A stretch of DNA of 9,564 nucleotides. Source: Listeria marthii FSL S4-120. GTDB taxonomy: Bacteria > Bacillota > Bacilli > Lactobacillales > Listeriaceae. Location: the NCBI GenBank assembly GCA_000183865.1, contig CM001047.1, positions 652,162-661,725 of the forward strand, written 5' to 3'. Position 1 is the first letter of the stretch; each line of letters begins with the position of its first letter. The translations under genes were made by a program, and so were the position numbers. This document shows positions 1-5,913 of this stretch, piece by piece. The notes under the pieces are model-generated. The model saw only the letters and a list, made by a program, of their open reading frames with translations, was not told the origin of the DNA and made no database searches.

Positions 1-2
1 AC

Positions 3-50
3 TGTCTTTCTATAGAAGAAACTATTAATGAAATGAGCAAGAGAGCCTAG
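3..50 (+). CDS. C-terminal end of an upstream gene (partial)
   Basis: Frame 3 is open from the window edge and encodes a short tail ending IEETINEMSKRA before a TAG at 48-50; the other two frames stop earlier. The composition looks like a genuine helical protein end. The stop lies inside the left arm of the terminator that follows, which is common for Listeria gene ends. Too little remains to name the protein. The tail resembles the C-terminal helix of some extracellular solute-binding proteins, but that is only an impression. Confidence 0.5.
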   Translation, partial: CLSIEETINEMSKRA

Positions 51-80
51 GCATTACGCTTGGGCTCTTTCTACTTTTTT
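40..80 (+). terminator. Rho-independent terminator of the upstream gene
   Basis: AGAGCC (42-47) pairs with GGCTCT (63-68). The stem extends inward with wobble pairs to about 10 bp around a 7-nt loop, and a T-rich tract (68-80) follows. It ends the partial gene at the window edge and separates it from the HAD gene. Confidence 0.8.
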
Positions 81-125
81 GATTTAATGATAGAGTGAAA
101 GGAGTGAATTTTGCAGGAGGAAATG

Positions 126-830
126 ATGATTAATTTAATTTTTGATATTGACGATACTGCCTATGACCAACTAAAACCATTTGAAGAAGCCTTTAAAACC
201 GTTTTTGGAACAGCTAATCAATTGAAAATCGAAAGTTTATATATTAAAAGTAGATTTTATAGCGATGAAGTATATCACCGAGTTGTACGAGGCGAAATGC
301 CAAAAGCGGAAATGCACGTTTACCGAATTACGCAGGCGTTAGCTGATTTTGACTACCAAATCACGAAAAAAGAAGCCGAGAACTTTCAAATTGCTTACGA
401 ACAAAATCAACGTAAAATTGAACTTTCACCAGGGATTAAAGAAATTCTTACATGGGCGAAAAAGAACCATATTATTATGGGTATTATTACGAATGGCCCG
501 AAAGAACACCAACAACATAAAATAAATGATTTACAAATAAACGATTGGATTCCTGTAGCGAACACTTTTATTTCTGGGGGAGTAGGGATTGAAAAGCCGG
601 ATAAAAAAATATTTGAACTAGTAGCAAAGCAAATTGGAATTGATGGTGCGAAAACGTATTATATTGGTGATTCTTTTGAAAATGATGTTATCGGTTCGAA
701 AAATGCTGGCTGGCATTCGATTTGGTTGAACAGACGAGGTCATTTGGAGCCGGAAGATGCAGCGAACCGTCCGGATTATTGCGTTGAAAATGAGCAAGAA
801 TTATTTGCGCTTTTACAGGAGATATTTTAA
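126..830 (+). CDS. HAD-superfamily hydrolase (YjjG-like phosphatase, HAD-IA type)
   Basis: Predicted cytosolic phosphatase acting on a small phosphorylated metabolite; the substrate cannot be read from sequence. All four HAD motifs are visible from the start at 126: motif I FDIDDT (nucleophile D7, acid/base D9), motif II ITNG near residue 121, motif III Lys in GIEKPD near 156, and motif IV IGDSFENDV near 181. The helical insert between motifs I and II is the C1 cap typical of the beta-phosphoglucomutase/YjjG branch. Start choice: a TTG at 111 also has a good site (AAAGGAG, 98-104), which would add five residues (MQEEM). The ATG at 126 is preferred because AGGAGG (115-120) sits 5 nt upstream and HAD proteins usually begin just before motif I. 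It has its own terminator and no clear promoter that I could defend. Confidence 0.88.
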   Translation: MINLIFDIDDTAYDQLKPFEEAFKTVFGTANQLKIESLYIKSRFYSDEVYHRVVRGEMPKAEMHVYRITQALADFDYQITKKEAENFQIAYEQNQRKIELSPGIKEILTWAKKNHIIMGIITNGPKEHQQHKINDLQINDWIPVANTFISGGVGIEKPDKKIFELVAKQIGIDGAKTYYIGDSFENDVIGSKNAGWHSIWLNRRGHLEPEDAANRPDYCVENEQELFALLQEIF

Positions 831-831
831 G

Positions 832-861
832 ACCTTTTTCCATTTTGGGAGAAGGTTTTTT
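832..861 (+). terminator. Rho-independent terminator of the HAD gene
   Basis: A 10-bp stem (832-841 with 847-856, three T-G wobbles), loop ATTTT, then a run of T to 861. It starts two bases after the stop codon and ends 10 bases before the promoter of the Rrf2 gene. Confidence 0.85.
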
Positions 862-870
862 AGTTATGAA

Positions 871-899
871 TTGACAATTTTGATCAACAGGGATATTAT
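871..899 (+). promoter_or_regulatory. Sigma-A promoter of the Rrf2-methyltransferase operon
   Basis: A perfect -35 TTGACA (871-876) and a -10 TATTAT (894-899) are separated by 17 bases. The spacer holds a perfect 8-bp palindrome, TTGATCAA (880-887). Transcription should start near 906, leaving a leader of about 29 nt. Confidence 0.8.
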
Positions 900-905
900 A
901 GAGTC

Positions 906-919
906 ATTAAGTCTTTAAT
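906..919 (+). promoter_or_regulatory. Candidate operator for the Rrf2-family regulator
   Basis: Inverted repeat ATTAA-GTCT-TTAAT straddles the expected transcription start, where an autorepressor would bind. Rrf2 regulators often repress their own operon at short dyads over the promoter or start site. The TTGATCAA palindrome in the spacer (880-887) is an alternative. AT-rich dyads arise easily by chance, so this stays tentative. Confidence 0.3.
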
Positions 920-934
920 TAAGAAGGTGAAAAT

Positions 935-1351
935 ATGAAATTCTCGAAAGCAACGAATTATGCGCTACATACGATGGTTTATTTAGCGAATTTATCACCA
1001 GAAAAATCTGTTGGCGTGAAAGAACTTGCGACCAAGCAAAATGTATCACCAACGTATCTATCTAAGGTGTTAACAATGTTAGTAAAAGCAGGTTTTGTTG
1101 AGTCAGTAACTGGCGTCAATGGCGGTTATAAGCTAGCAGAACCTGCAAGTAGCATTAGTTTTCTAGATGTCATTCAAGCAATTGAGGGAAAGGGTGCATT
1201 TTTCCATTGTGACCCTAAAAACCATAGCGAAAGCCAGCCACACTGCTTAATTGGCGAAGTGATGAATAAGGCGGAGCAACAGATGGATGACTATTTAAGC
1301 AAGCAGACAGTAGGCAGTATTGTCGTAGAAATTGAAAAACATCAACATTAA
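935..1351 (+). CDS. Rrf2-family transcriptional regulator
   Basis: DNA-binding repressor of the Rrf2 family, which contains IscR, NsrR, CymR and the B. subtilis YwnA group. The N-terminus MKFSKATNYALHTM, the winged helix-turn-helix (about residues 24-68, with VSPTYLSKVLTMLVKAG and a GVNGGYKLA wing) and the dimerisation helix are all recognisable; 138 residues is the usual length. The segment where Fe-S members carry three cysteines has only two here, C92 and C104, 11 residues apart, with H91, H97 and H103 beside them and His at the C-terminus (136, 138). A classical IscR/NsrR cluster is therefore unlikely, but thiol redox sensing or metal binding is possible. The RBS AGAAGGTGA precedes the ATG. 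It is first in an operon with the methyltransferase 11 bases downstream, the probable regulated gene together with itself. Confidence 0.9.
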   Translation: MKFSKATNYALHTMVYLANLSPEKSVGVKELATKQNVSPTYLSKVLTMLVKAGFVESVTGVNGGYKLAEPASSISFLDVIQAIEGKGAFFHCDPKNHSESQPHCLIGEVMNKAEQQMDDYLSKQTVGSIVVEIEKHQH

Positions 1352-1362
1352 GGAGTGCTAAA

Positions 1363-1956
1363 ATGAAACATCATCATAATCACCATGGGGAAGCTGGCTT
1401 TAAGCGGAAAGTAGATTATTTGGATCGACCAGAGCGGAGCGAAGTGTTGTCGCCAGAGGACTTTTTGAAAGCTATGCCAATCGAAAAAACAGCGAGCATT
1501 TTAGATTTAGGGGCGGGAACGGGGTTTTTAACGATTCCAGCTGCACAATTGGTTGATAATACAGTTTTTGCGTTAGATTTAGATGCGAAAATGTTGGAAT
1601 TAATTGAGTCGAAAGCGAAGGAAGCGGGTTTGGCTAATGTAGAAACGTTAGAAGCCAGCATGAATGATATTCCACTTGAGGCAAGTTCGATGGATGTAGT
1701 TCTCGCATCGCTCGTGTTACATGAAGCAGATTCGCTCACAGATGTTTTGCGTGAAGTGAGTAGAGTTGTGAAAACTGGCGGCTACTTTGCTAGTTTGGAA
1801 TTTGATACGAAAGGGACTGATTTGAAAGGACCACCTATGGAGATTCAGATTTCTGCGGAGAAATTGAAGGAGGAGCTTGCGGGATTTGGGTTTGAAGTGG
1901 TGAAGAATTGGCAGTTGGATGAAGGTATGTATGTGAGTATTGCGGTGAAGAAGTAA
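1363..1956 (+). CDS. Class I SAM-dependent methyltransferase with His-rich N-terminus
   Basis: Predicted cytosolic methyltransferase of the UbiE/Methyltransf_11 type. The SAM-binding motif I is LDLGAGTGF (residues 47-55); the acidic end of strand 2 is in LDLD (71-74); motifs around ASLVLHEADS (115-124) and VVKTGGYF (135-142) complete the Rossmann core. The N-terminus is MKHHHNHHGEAGFK, five His in the first eight residues, followed by the DRPERSEVLSPEDFL segment. I recognise this layout (His-rich start, then a PERR.LPPE-like stretch) from a Firmicutes methyltransferase family of unknown substrate. The protein has no cysteine, which argues against an ArsM-type arsenite methyltransferase. Its RBS AAGGAG overlaps the stop of the Rrf2 gene, so the two genes are probably cotranscribed and translationally coupled. 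The His cluster suggests metal binding; the substrate is unknown. Confidence 0.88.
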   Translation: MKHHHNHHGEAGFKRKVDYLDRPERSEVLSPEDFLKAMPIEKTASILDLGAGTGFLTIPAAQLVDNTVFALDLDAKMLELIESKAKEAGLANVETLEASMNDIPLEASSMDVVLASLVLHEADSLTDVLREVSRVVKTGGYFASLEFDTKGTDLKGPPMEIQISAEKLKEELAGFGFEVVKNWQLDEGMYVSIAVKK

Positions 1957-1960
1957 CATC

Positions 1961-2017
1961 AAAAAGGTTCACGTCTAAAAATAGCAATCAAAGCTATTTT
2001 TAAGCGTGAACCTTTTT
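1961..2017. terminator. Long bidirectional terminator between methyltransferase and tRNA-Ser
   Basis: A very long hairpin. An outer 13-bp perfect arm (1961-1973 with 2005-2017) is followed by a short T/C-A/G irregularity and an inner 10-bp arm TAAAAATAGC/GCTATTTTTA, closing on loop AATCAAA. A run of A at the left and of T at the right makes it functional in both directions. It ends the methyltransferase mRNA on + and the tRNA-Ser transcript on -. Confidence 0.9.
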
Positions 2018-2024
2018 ATTTCTA

Positions 2025-2114
2025 CGGAGAAACGGGGATTCGAACCCCGGCGCGGCATACACCGCCTAACAGATTTCGAGTCTGTCCCCTTCAGCCGGAC
2101 TTGGGTATTTCTCC
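2025..2114 (-). tRNA. tRNA-Ser (anticodon CGA)
   Basis: Read on the minus strand the gene begins GGAGAAA and ends TTTCTCC plus discriminator G, giving a 7-bp acceptor stem. The anticodon loop is CTCGAAA on a 5-bp ACAGA/TCTGT stem, so the anticodon is CGA (2078-2076), decoding UCG. The T-arm has GGTTCGAATCC. The long variable arm (GCGGTGTATGCCGC region) marks a class II tRNA and agrees with serine. The length is 90 nt. CCA is not encoded: the next bases are TAGA, so the end must be added by nucleotidyltransferase. It is a single tRNA gene, not part of a cluster, with a strong hairpin terminator immediately after it. Confidence 0.95.
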
Positions 2115-2123
2115 ACTGTGACA

Positions 2124-2152
2124 TAGAATGCCGACAAGAAGTATTGTATAAT
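2124..2152 (+). promoter_or_regulatory. Probable promoter of the DUF3267 gene
   Basis: A perfect -10 TATAAT (2147-2152) with a weak -35 candidate TAGAAT (2124-2129) 17 bases upstream. The leader to the ATG would be about 40 nt. The tRNA-Ser promoter must lie in the same 80-base divergent interval on the other strand (AT-rich TATACAAT on minus at about 2145-2152), so the two promoters probably overlap. Confidence 0.55.
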
Positions 2153-2198
2153 AAAATTAACGAAAATACCAGTGTTTTTTATAAAAGGAGCGGGCTAA

Positions 2199-2732
2199 AT
2201 GGAAAGAAAATTGGTTCAAGAAATAAATTTACTGGAAAATAAAAAGTTAGTGATGAATTTGAATATTGTTGCGATTGTTATTGTGCTCGTATTAACTGTT
2301 TTAGGGATTGTTTTTTCAGGTGGTTTTGCAATTACGAATGGTTTTATGGGAATCATTTGGATGTTTGGTGGTTATGCAGTAGCTATTGTTATTCATGAGG
2401 CGGTGCACGGGATATTCTTTAAAGCATTTCGTCCAGAAGCAAAAGTGAAATTTGGTTTTAAAAATGGGATGGCTTATGCGGGCAGTCCGGGAGCGTTTTA
2501 TACGAAAGCGCAATTTTTTATTATTTCGATTGCGCCATTTATTGTGCTTACGGGTTTGTTCATTTTTCTGCGCTTTCTTGGTGTGAATGAAGCAGTTCTT
2601 TATTTGATCTTTGCGCTACATACGTCAGGCTGTGTGGGCGATTTTTATTACTGCATTCTTTTGATTAATCAGCCGACTGGAATCGTTGTTGAGGATACGG
2701 ACAAGGGAATTAATTTTTATTCAGAAGGTTAA
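2199..2732 (+). CDS. DUF3267 family putative membrane metalloprotease (zincin)
   Basis: Integral membrane protein of 177 residues, a normal length for the DUF3267 family, which is regarded as a set of putative zincin peptidases of unknown substrate. Hydrophobic helices are at about 20-42, 48-66, 106-127 and 131-157. The zinc motif HEAVH (residues 66-70, H66 and H70 ligands, E67 catalytic) sits at the end of the second helix. A conserved HTSGCVGDFYY segment (141-151) could supply a third ligand such as D148. The GMAYAGSPGAFYTKAQF loop (90-106) between helices is family-like. Start: AAAAGGAG (2183-2190) lies 8 nt before the ATG. It is monocistronic between a divergent tRNA and the aldo/keto reductase. 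No terminator hairpin is obvious in the 63-base gap that follows, so some readthrough is possible. Confidence 0.8.
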   Translation: MERKLVQEINLLENKKLVMNLNIVAIVIVLVLTVLGIVFSGGFAITNGFMGIIWMFGGYAVAIVIHEAVHGIFFKAFRPEAKVKFGFKNGMAYAGSPGAFYTKAQFFIISIAPFIVLTGLFIFLRFLGVNEAVLYLIFALHTSGCVGDFYYCILLINQPTGIVVEDTDKGINFYSEG

Positions 2733-2734
2733 GT

Positions 2735-2764
2735 TTGGTAACGATTACAACAAAGTGTTAGAAT
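2735..2764 (+). promoter_or_regulatory. Candidate promoter with overlapping dyad upstream of the aldo/keto reductase
   Basis: -35 TTGGTA (2735-2740) and -10 TAGAAT (2759-2764), 18-base spacing. An inverted repeat GTAA-CGA-TTAC (2738-2748) overlaps the -35 element and could be an operator for an unidentified regulator. Confidence 0.45.
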
Positions 2765-2795
2765 AAGGATATACTTTTAGAAAGAGGTGCTTGGT

Positions 2796-3713
2796 TTGAA
2801 ACGTATAACAATTGGTAATAGCGCTTTAACAGCTTCAGAAATTTCGCTTGGATGTATGAGAATGGCGGATCTTAGTAAAGAAGATGCAAACAAAGTGATT
2901 AATACAGCACTTGAAAATGGCATTGATTTTTTTGACCACGCGGATATTTATGGCGGCGGTAAATCAGAGGAAGTCTTTGCTGATGCGATTGATATGAATG
3001 CAACGATTCGTGAAAAAATGATTCTTCAATCAAAATGTGGAATTCGTCAAGGTTTCTTTGATTTTTCCAAAGAGCATATTATTTCATCTGTTGAAGGTAG
3101 CTTGAAGCGTCTGAAAACAGATTATTTAGATACACTTTTACTTCATCGTCCGGATACACTTTTCGAACCAGAAGAAGTAGCTGCGGCTTTCACAGAGCTT
3201 GAAAAAAGTGGGAAAGTTCGTCACTTCGGTGTAAGTAATCAAAACCCGGGTCAAATTGAGTTACTTAAAAAATATGTCGACCAAGAATTAATCGCCAATC
3301 AACTGCAATTTAGCATTATGCATACTGGCATGATTGATACTGGTTTTAATGTGAATATGACGATTGATCCTTCGCTTGATCGTGATGGCGGGATTTTGGA
3401 ATATAGTCGTTTAAATAATATGACTATCCAAGCTTGGTCTCCGTTCCAGTTCGGTTTCTTTGAGGGCGTGTTCTTAGATAATGACAAGTTCCCTGAATTA
3501 AACAAAACCATCGATAAAATTGCTGCTGATAAAGGCGTAACCAATTCAGCGATTGCTGTTGCATGGATTCAGCGTCACCCTGCAAACTTCCAAACAGTGG
3601 TTGGTACAATGAACCCAGGAAGAATTGCGGATATTGCTAAAGCATCTGATGTAACGCTTAGCCGCGAAGAATGGTACGAAATTTATCGTGCTGCAGGCAA
3701 CCAATTACCATGA
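2796..3713 (+). CDS. Aldo/keto reductase family oxidoreductase (YcsN/YdhF-like)
   Basis: Predicted cytosolic NADPH-dependent (beta/alpha)8 barrel oxidoreductase; the carbonyl substrate is unknown. The AKR catalytic tetrad is complete, numbered from the TTG at 2796: D47 and Y52 in FDHADIYG, K80 in LQSKCG, H117 in LLLHRPD. Cofactor-end motifs RHFGVSNQN (142-150) and VVGTMNPGRI near the C-terminus fit the B. subtilis YcsN / E. coli YdhF group. Start choice: a GTG at 2787 would lie inside the AGAAAGAGGTG ribosome binding site, while the TTG at 2796 is 6 nt downstream of it and gives the usual MKRITIG N-terminus, 305 residues. It has its own candidate promoter and a strong terminator, so it is probably monocistronic. 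Its closeness to frvA gives no clear functional tie. Confidence 0.9.
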   Translation: MKRITIGNSALTASEISLGCMRMADLSKEDANKVINTALENGIDFFDHADIYGGGKSEEVFADAIDMNATIREKMILQSKCGIRQGFFDFSKEHIISSVEGSLKRLKTDYLDTLLLHRPDTLFEPEEVAAAFTELEKSGKVRHFGVSNQNPGQIELLKKYVDQELIANQLQFSIMHTGMIDTGFNVNMTIDPSLDRDGGILEYSRLNNMTIQAWSPFQFGFFEGVFLDNDKFPELNKTIDKIAADKGVTNSAIAVAWIQRHPANFQTVVGTMNPGRIADIAKASDVTLSREEWYEIYRAAGNQLP

Positions 3714-3722
3714 TTTATGCCG

Positions 3723-3753
3723 ACACTTGGGCTCTGTGCCCGAGTGTTTTTTT
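3723..3753 (+). terminator. Rho-independent terminator of the aldo/keto reductase gene
   Basis: A 10-bp stem (3723-3732 with 3738-3747, one T-G wobble, GGGC/GCCC at the top), loop TCTGT and a 7-base T run. It insulates frvA from the upstream gene. Confidence 0.92.
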
Positions 3754-3770
3754 GCGCAACAAAATGATAG

Positions 3771-3785
3771 TGAAACTCATTCTCA
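3771..3785 (+). promoter_or_regulatory. Fur-like box upstream of the frvA promoter
   Basis: TGAAACTCATTCTCA matches the 7-1-7 Fur consensus TGATAATNATTATCA at 11 of 14 informative positions. It ends 26 bases upstream of the -35 element, about -76 to -62 from the expected start. That is too far for simple occlusion and is compatible with an activating role, as reported for Fur at B. subtilis pfeT. Confidence 0.6.
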
Positions 3786-3811
3786 ATTACAAAACGATTT
3801 TATCAATTAGT

Positions 3812-3840
3812 TTGAAAAGTCTTTTCAGAAGTGCTATAAT
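3812..3840 (+). promoter_or_regulatory. Strong sigma-A promoter in the frvA upstream region
   Basis: -35 TTGAAA (3812-3817) and a perfect -10 TATAAT (3835-3840) with 17-base spacing. Expected start near 3847, about 130 bases before the frvA start codon, leaving a long leader that contains the PerR-like box and a terminator hairpin. Confidence 0.85.
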
Positions 3841-3876
3841 AACAAGTGAGTTAGGGACGCCTATCTTGGGAATTAA

Positions 3877-3891
3877 TTATAATAATTATTG
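3877..3891 (+). promoter_or_regulatory. PerR-like box in the frvA leader
   Basis: TTATAATAATTATTG matches the PerR consensus TTATAATNATTATAA at 12 of 14 informative positions. It lies about 30 bases downstream of the expected start, where bound PerR could block early elongation. PerR control of a ferrous iron efflux ATPase is the known arrangement for B. subtilis pfeT. Confidence 0.65.
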
Positions 3892-3894
3892 TTT

Positions 3895-3937
3895 AATCTG
3901 TTTTTCGCGCTTGCGAAAGCAGATTTTTGTGTTTTTT
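3895..3937 (+). terminator. Intrinsic terminator inside the frvA leader (attenuator or small-RNA end)
   Basis: AATCTG (3895-3900) pairs with CAGATT (3920-3925). The stem continues through TTTT/AAAG with one bulged T and CGC/GCG, closing on loop GCTT; T-rich bases reach 3937. The hairpin lies between the only good promoter and the frvA start, so it must either attenuate frvA or end a short separate transcript of about 85-90 nt. I looked for an antiterminator complementary to either arm in 3847-3894 and did not find one. Confidence 0.7.
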
Positions 3938-3944
3938 AGGGTAA

Positions 3945-3959
3945 TGGGAATCATTATCA
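3945..3959 (+). promoter_or_regulatory. Fur-like box adjacent to the frvA ribosome binding site
   Basis: TGGGAATCATTATCA matches the Fur 7-1-7 consensus at 12 of 14 informative positions, with a perfect right half. It ends 3 bases before GGAGAGG. It could act as a roadblock to elongating polymerase. Confidence 0.65.
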
Positions 3960-3978
3960 TTTGGAGAGGATGAGCATA

Positions 3979-5859
3979 ATGAAAGCATGGATGAAGCAGA
4001 ATTGGCAATTTGTAACGACTGGTATTAGTGGGGTTTTGATTATTATTGGTTGTTTAGTCGGCAGTGATGTCGGTGACTTTTGGACAGCAGTCATTTTCCT
4101 GAGTGCGTTTATTATCGGTGGTTTTGAGCAAGCGAAAGAAGGAATTCAAGCAACAATTAAAACGAAAAAATTGAATGTGGAACTTTTGATGATTTTGGCG
4201 GCTACTGGTGCATCGATTATCGGGTACTGGTTTGAAGGCGCAATACTTATTTTTATTTTCTCTGTAAGTGGGGCGTTGGAAGCTTATACGACGAATAAAA
4301 GTAAACGTGAAATCACGAAATTAATGGCTTTTCAACCAGAACGAGCTTTTCGGCTACTTGCGAATGGCGATTTAGAGGAAGTTGCAGCAAAAGATTTGCA
4401 ACTCGATGATATGGTATTGGTTCGGCCGGGGGAAAGTGTTCCGATTGATGGGGTGATTGTTCGTGGTTCGACAACGTTAAATGAAGCGGCGATCAATGGC
4501 GAATCGGTGCCAGCGACGAAAACGATTGGAGCGGACGTATTTGGCGGTACTGTCAATGTGAGCAGTGCCATCACGGTCAAAGTAACGCAAACTTTTGATA
4601 ATACGATTTTTAGTAAAATCATCCGCTTAGTGGAAACGGCTCAAAGTGAACCTTCAAAAACCGCGCGTTTTATTGAACGATTTGAAGATGCTTATGTAAA
4701 AGCAGTCCTATTATTTGTGTTAGTGATGATGTTTTTACCTCATTTTGCATTAGGATGGTCGTGGAACGAGACGTTTTACCGGGCGATGGTTTTACTAACG
4801 GTTGCTTCGCCTTGTGCGCTCGTTGCTTCGGTAACCCCGGCGACTTTAGCGGCAATTTCTAACGGTGCGCGCCACGGGATTTTGTTTAAAGGTGGAGTAC
4901 ACTTGGAAAATCTGCGCGGTGTAAAGGCAATTGCGTTTGATAAAACTGGAACGCTAACTAATGGGACTCCAGAACTTACGGACCGATTATTCGCGGAAAA
5001 TGTAAACAAACAGCAAGTTATTAATGTGGTTGCAGCGATGGAACGGCAGTCTTTGCACCCATTAGCTGCGGCGATAACGCAAGATTTAGAAGCAGAAATT
5101 ACCGAAAAATTAGCAGAAATTGAAGTTACAGATGTGCCGGGTTGGGGCGTAGAGGCTAAGTATAACGGGGAAACATGGCAAGTTGGTAAGGCTGGTTTTG
5201 TCGGAACAGAAGCTGCGGCGGCATTTTCGAATGGCGCATTTGAACGACTTGCTAGTGAAGGAAAAACGATTGTTTATATTGCTCGAAATAGCGATGTTTT
5301 AGCAATGTTTGCTCTCAAAGATACTTGCCGGCCGGAAGCAATTCGTACAATCAAAGCCCTTCAAGCGAAAGGGATTAAAACGATTATGGTAACCGGAGAT
5401 AATGAACAAACTGGTGCGGCAATTCAAGCCGAACTGGGGATGGATTATGTCGTATCAGGTTGCCTACCGGAGAAAAAAGTAGACGTATTAAAAGAACTAT
5501 CGGCTACTTATGGCAGTGTGGCGATGGTTGGTGACGGAATCAATGATGCTCCAGCGCTTGCACATGCGGCTGTTGGGATTGCGATGGGCGAGGGAACGGA
5601 TATTGCGATGGAAACAGCGGATGTCGTCTTAATGAAAAATGACCTAGAAAAAATCCCTTATGCGTACACGCTTTCTGAACGGCTTCACTGGATTAGTTGG
5701 CAAAATATTTGTTTCGCGATTGCGGTTATTCTTGTCCTCATCACAGCAAACGTCTTCCAATTAATCAATTTACCATTCGGGGTTGTGGGACATGAAGGAA
5801 GTACGATTTTAGTAATTTTAAATGGACTTAGACTTCTTAGATCAAACCGAAAACATTGA
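3979..5859 (+). CDS. frvA: FrvA, Fe(II)-exporting P1B4-type ATPase (PfeT/ZosA-like)
   Basis: Membrane ATPase that exports ferrous iron and protects against iron and haem toxicity. In L. monocytogenes this is the Fur-regulated virulence factor FrvA (lmo0641); such genes are often annotated as cadmium or heavy-metal ATPases. Visible: metal-site SPC in the transmembrane helix (277-279), phosphorylation motif DKTGTLT (D321), SLHPLA with the P1B HP pair (360-361), TGDN (472-475), hinge GDGINDAP (518-525), actuator loop INGES (172-176), and the P1B4 signature HEGST with LNGLRLL in the last helix (605-620). There is no N-terminal CxxC metal-binding domain, as is usual for this subgroup. The length is 626 residues from ATG 3979, chosen because GGAGAGG (3963-3969) is 9 nt upstream; a TTG at 3961 and an ATG at 3970 are in frame but badly placed for it. 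It is flanked by terminators on both sides and sits under Fur and PerR-like boxes. Confidence 0.93.
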   Translation: MKAWMKQNWQFVTTGISGVLIIIGCLVGSDVGDFWTAVIFLSAFIIGGFEQAKEGIQATIKTKKLNVELLMILAATGASIIGYWFEGAILIFIFSVSGALEAYTTNKSKREITKLMAFQPERAFRLLANGDLEEVAAKDLQLDDMVLVRPGESVPIDGVIVRGSTTLNEAAINGESVPATKTIGADVFGGTVNVSSAITVKVTQTFDNTIFSKIIRLVETAQSEPSKTARFIERFEDAYVKAVLLFVLVMMFLPHFALGWSWNETFYRAMVLLTVASPCALVASVTPATLAAISNGARHGILFKGGVHLENLRGVKAIAFDKTGTLTNGTPELTDRLFAENVNKQQVINVVAAMERQSLHPLAAAITQDLEAEITEKLAEIEVTDVPGWGVEAKYNGETWQVGKAGFVGTEAAAAFSNGAFERLASEGKTIVYIARNSDVLAMFALKDTCRPEAIRTIKALQAKGIKTIMVTGDNEQTGAAIQAELGMDYVVSGCLPEKKVDVLKELSATYGSVAMVGDGINDAPALAHAAVGIAMGEGTDIAMETADVVLMKNDLEKIPYAYTLSERLHWISWQNICFAIAVILVLITANVFQLINLPFGVVGHEGSTILVILNGLRLLRSNRKH

Positions 5860-5867
5860 TATATTTG

Positions 5868-5913
5868 ACTGCTCGTCTATTCCTAGTCTAAGATAGATGG
5901 GCAGTTTCTTTTT
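5868..5913 (+). terminator. Rho-independent terminator of frvA
   Basis: A 13-bp stem (5868-5880 with 5893-5905, two G-T wobbles), a 12-base loop and a T-rich tail (5905-5913). The first base of the tail also belongs to a sigma-B-like -35 element. Confidence 0.88.

Noticed and set aside
1363..1386. His-rich start as an artificial His tag
   Set aside because: The pattern HHHNHH is interrupted, is in natural chromosomal context with an overlapping native RBS, and similar His-rich starts occur in this methyltransferase family.
1416..1962. Minus-strand open frames opposite the methyltransferase
   Set aside because: Codon shadows of the real + strand gene, with no ribosome site and low-complexity translations.
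2006..2242. Open frame of 78 codons on +
   Set aside because: It runs antisense through the tRNA-Ser gene and into the real start of the DUF3267 gene, with no family resemblance; a chance ORF.
3852..3940. Known metal riboswitch (czcD/NiCo, yybP-ykoY) or mini-ykkC upstream of frvA
   Set aside because: The leader is too short for a four-way junction, the conserved purine-rich motifs are not recognisable, and the lone GACG-loop hairpin does not match the paired ACGR hairpins of mini-ykkC.
3671..3973. Open frame of 100 codons spanning the frvA control region
   Set aside because: It overlaps the end of the aldo/keto reductase, a strong terminator, the promoter and the regulatory boxes, and its translation has no protein-like pattern.
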